This document shows positions 60,538-64,000 of a DNA stretch of 64,000 nt, in pieces (positions within the stretch are counted from its first letter, which is position 1; each line of letters begins with the position of its first letter). A model generated the notes under the pieces. The model worked only from the letters and a program-made list of their open reading frames with translations. It was not told where the DNA came from and did no database searches. The DNA is taken from contig JAHLWZ010000423.1 in NCBI GenBank assembly GCA_020536535.1, positions 4,252-68,251 of the forward strand. The letters run 5' to 3'. Position numbers and translations under genes: made by a program. The DNA comes from Pelomyxa schiedti. Taxonomy: Eukaryota > Evosea > Pelobiontida > Pelomyxidae.

Positions 60538-63500
60538 TTACATTGCTGACTGAAGGTCAACTTGCTTGGATAGATGAATGTAGACATGTGCAGAGAAAGT
60601 AGTGAGGAAAGTCATCAAGAAAAAGTCATCATCGTGCTGATGAAGAGTGATTCCAACAGCAGTAAGAATTCTTTGTGCTAGTTGGAAGTATCTGCAGTGT
60701 GGGTGGTTATTTTTGATTGCACCATGTACGAATTTATTTGGTTGTATTTTGGAGTACGTTGGTTCTTTGAGGAGAGAGAGGCATCTTATGTTGGGTCCTT
60801 TGTATGGTACTCTCAGAGGTGGTCTTGCTAGTTTTTCTACACGAGATTGAGTGCTGTTGAATGAATCCGGCAGAGTAAGAATTTACCTCCAACAACCAAG
60901 ATTTCAAATGGCACAGTGCCGCAAAGCAGAAGTAACTCACTCAGCCAATGTGTCACAGGTGACTGCTTGTGCTCACTTTGGAATGCCATATTTTCTGTTC
61001 TCATTGTCTCCAATAGCTTTCTTTCAACAACTAATGGAAAAGTTATAGCCCCGTCAAAAAATTGTATCTCACCTTGAAGGGGAACGACCACTCCATTTTC
61101 ATCTTTTACTTCCCATTGTAGTCCCTGGTTATATTTCATTGCCTGCTCGAGCTGAATAACCCTAGTATGCTTGTTATTGGTATTTGGGTGTGCATGGTTG
61201 GGAGAACCTGAATTTAGATTCTTCAGCGAGTAAATCCCTATCAGCGAACTCATTTACAAAAGCCAGCTTGGCTGGAAGATCTGGTACATTTGCCTTTATG
61301 AGTACATATGTAAGGATGGATACCATGTCATCGCAGCCTCTGCACTTATTGTTTGTGTTGAAGGTGAAGGTGGGTGAGGGTCTACAAATCTATCTGTGCA
61401 GGCGACTTCGGCTGTGTTCTTCGGTAATACTGATTTATATCATCAAGTATTGCTGTGGCAATTCCTTTGATACACTCAAGTATTCTTTGTACAGAGGAGC
61501 AGTGAGTGAGTTCATTCATTTGCTTTATTGCACAGTGGTAAGGCAAAGAATTGCACTCTATGTTTGGTCACAACACAGTTGTAAATAAACGGAGAAAAAC
61601 CATTGAGCTCTGGTTGTACTACTGTTTCCTCTGGTCCTGGAAGAGAAAGGAGTGGAGAGGAAGAGATAGGTGATGACTGGTGTTTGATTGAGGGAGTCCA
61701 CTGCTTGATCTTAGTTGTATCCACAACTTGTGTGGGAGCTTGGGGATTTAGTAGTGGCAATGGCGGGGAGGTAGAAGGTGGTGTCAACTCTCCAAATGGA
61801 AGTGGGGAAACATTGATGGGAACTGAAATGGGTGACGTAGGTTGTGCTGGTGTAATGGGACAATGAGTCTGAGGTGGCGATGGTACTGGAGGTGGGGGTG
61901 GAGGACAGCTAGGGAGTGGTGGTATTGACTTAACAGCAAGGATTGTAACTGGAGAGTTATGCTCCAGTTCAGCGCTGTCACGAAGCTCTGGGGTTGCAGG
62001 GGTTGGTGATGGTGTAAGACATGGCGGCCAGGGGGGAGGTGGTGGTTGAAAATCTATCAAGGTGTCAGGGGGTGGCAAAGGGGTACTGGAGCCAGATTTG
62101 GTGGGAAGGGGTTGAAAATCTATGGCAGTCATGATTGTGTCTGCACTTCCTACACTTGTCTTTGCTGTACCCGCCTCTTCCTTGTACAGGTTACAATTTC
62201 CTTCTTTCTGATGGAGGTTTACCCATAACCACAGTTTTTTGTTCACTCCCAGCTCTTTTAGTGTTTTGAGTCTCAGGGAATTCAAATTGATCGATAACGA
62301 CTGGCTAACTGACTTAAACTGTAGTAATAAGGAATCTTAAATTAGGAATTCCACGATTCACCAACTTACTGCTGTTTTGTAAAGAGCAAAGAGGTCAGCA
62401 TATACAATTCCTATGATTATTGTTTTTGCGAAGTACAACCAGTCCATCTTTCGCTGCGGTGGTTGTGCCCCATACAAACTTTCCGCAGTTCGAACCAGTT
62501 GTTCTGTGTATCATTATGATTGGAGGAATTGTGGTGTCTCACCAGCAAATGTGTGTATGTCATCCACGGCGTCTGCTAGGAGTATTCCAGGGTCTTTATT
62601 GGGGGTACCATGGTACAGAACAGTGAAAATGTGATTAAAATGTGAAACACATCTTCCCAGTTCACTGGTGGCATCACTGCAGGACCTTAACAGAAAAGCG
62701 CAAGAGAAAAAAGATTACTTTAGCAGGATACAAAATATTCTACTGGTAATTTTTGTTTCCGAGAACCGCGCATTCATACTTTCCTGAAGCTTGGCTGGCT
62801 AAGAAATTCAAGTATTAGTAACAATATTATAAAGTATCTCACCTTCAAGCAATCTTCAGATGGGCTATTCAGTGAGGCATGCTGCCGATCCTCTGCAGTG
62901 ATTGGCATCAAAAATCTCCATTTTGGTGCCCGTTTAGGCTCCCCCTCGTTTAAGTGTTGGTCGATATCAAATGTCCCCATATCTTGAGCAGATCTACTCT
63001 TCAAGTGACTGAAGTAGGTCAGATAATGTGGGAATATTTTGCAGTGCGAATACCTCATAGGGACATTACATTTTACAAACGTTCCATTCGTTATCCCACT
63101 GCCATCAAAAGTTCCATTGATGTAATCTCCATTCGGAAAGTGCATAACTGTTACAGTTAGAAAAATGGAAAGAGAGAGGGGGAGGAAGATCTACCCCCAG
63201 GCCCTTTTTGCTTTCCATGTGTGAAGTATCCAACAAATGTGACTCCATCTTGATGTATCTGAACTCCAAAACCAGATTTCTAGAAGGGTTATTAATAAAC
63301 GACATTGATGAGGATAAAACCTCATCATCTTTCCAGTGTCCGTAGTACCGGCCTTCCGTGTTTGATGACTCAACACCAAATCCATGTCTCTAATTTGCTG
63401 TTATTTTTTTTTTTCTTTTGCATTTTGTGTTGCCTTGTCATTTATCCACCGCCCCGCAAATGAAATGGCATTCTTTCCTTGTCGAATATGAACCTCTCCC

Positions 63501-64000
63501 TAAGCTTACATTGTGAGATATAGACTATGGTTGCTTAAATGTAATGGATACCATTCCTTGCTTTACAAGCTTTCCATTGACTTCTATTGCACTGCCCACA
63601 AATTTGCCACCTTCCACAGGTTCGATATGGGAATTAGGTTTGTGGGGGTTAAAGCACCAAGCTGCGAGGTTATTCTCGCTGTCACATGACCACATCAAAG
63701 GCATTGTAAGGCCGAGCCCAAAGAATTTAACGGTTGCACGCATGTGGTACTCTGTCATGCCGTGGTAGGTCTTGTTTACAAATGCTTATTGAGTTGTACA
63801 GAAAAGAAGAGGGATAAAACTTCAGCGTGCCATAGGCAGACAAGACCATCGTCATAGGAACTCCACACACAAGGGGGGTTTCGCAATGTACTGCCATCCC
63901 CAAATGCAGTAACATGGGTGTTCTTCCTTGGGGGCTCTATTTTCCATACAAGATCACATGACTGTTTTTCATGAAACTCCGAGTAGAGGCATTCACACAT
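60538..64000 (-). CDS. Alsin-like protein with MORN repeats and VPS9 (Rab5 GEF) domain, 5' end cut off
   Basis: The gene enters from the right edge. Its first visible exons have propeller-like strands (SYDDGLVCLWHAEV; MWSCDSENNLAAWCFNPHKP). MORN repeats follow: GRYYGHWKDDE, GFGVQIHQDGVTFVGYFTHG and MHFPNGDYINGTFDG. After a linker come helical exons (FAEQLVRTAESLYGAQPPQR; LKTLKELGVNKKLWLW), a Pro-rich insert of about 150 residues (62110-61700), and the VPS9 core. The core reads QMNELTHCSSVQRILECIKG, then DDMVSILTYVLIKANVPDL near 61330, matching DDFLPVLIYVLIKANPP of Rab5 GEFs. The C-terminal part ends at about 60538. MORN plus VPS9 is the arrangement of alsin (ALS2), which activates Rab5 on early endosomes. 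The long Pro-rich insert inside the VPS9 region is unusual. Splice joins are only partly resolved. Confidence 0.72.

Overview
The window is nuclear DNA of a unicellular eukaryote. Conserved genes are cut by many short GT..AG introns, mostly 40-60 nt and sometimes to about 140 nt. Most start codons follow an A-rich leader, and genes are packed on both strands, with gaps as small as 38 bp. A short IQGAP-type RasGAP, a U-box protein with SAM domains, an RBR ligase with ZZ fingers, an alsin-like VPS9 protein and large intronless low-complexity genes suggest an amoebozoan. My guess is an archamoeba such as Pelomyxa. That is inference from gene style and recalled family resemblance, not from a search.

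Layout. 1-2.7 kb: weakly supported low-complexity genes. 2.75-6.0 kb (+): IQGAP-related RasGAP. 6.1-10.9 kb (-): ankyrin/SAM/SAM/U-box ligase, then a GOLD-domain protein. 11.3-23.2 kb (+): cathepsin B-like protease, SPFH/vault-repeat-like protein, lineage-specific ORF, Pro/Gln/Thr-rich protein and an ERMARD-like (DUF4209) protein. 24.7-27.2 kb (-): ankyrin-like protein. 28.0-32.0 kb (-): decayed chromodomain Ty3/gypsy retroelement containing a 91-bp foldback and a 100-N gap whose flanks are identical. 32.1-33.8 kb (-): RBR E3 ligase. 35.6-45.2 kb (+): aromatic amino acid decarboxylase, CAMK/CHK2-like kinase, small tandem-domain protein, importin-beta. 45.5-47.6 kb (-): F-box/LRR-like protein. 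47.9-51.3 kb (+): second kinase. 51.4-58.4 kb (-): orphan protein, short-form tRNase Z, P5C dehydrogenase, coiled-coil protein. 58.9-60.4 kb (+): Pro-rich/ARM-like protein. 60.5-64 kb (-): alsin-like protein with propeller-like, MORN and VPS9 parts, running off the edge.

The genes form no operon or single pathway. Recurring themes are ubiquitin ligation (U-box, RBR, F-box/LRR), small-GTPase and endomembrane control (RasGAP, VPS9 Rab5 GEF, GOLD, SPFH), kinases, and housekeeping steps (tRNA 3' processing, nuclear import, proline catabolism). I saw no CRISPR array, tRNA, rRNA or toxin system. Exon boundaries were worked out by hand from reading frame and GT/AG sites and need RNA support.
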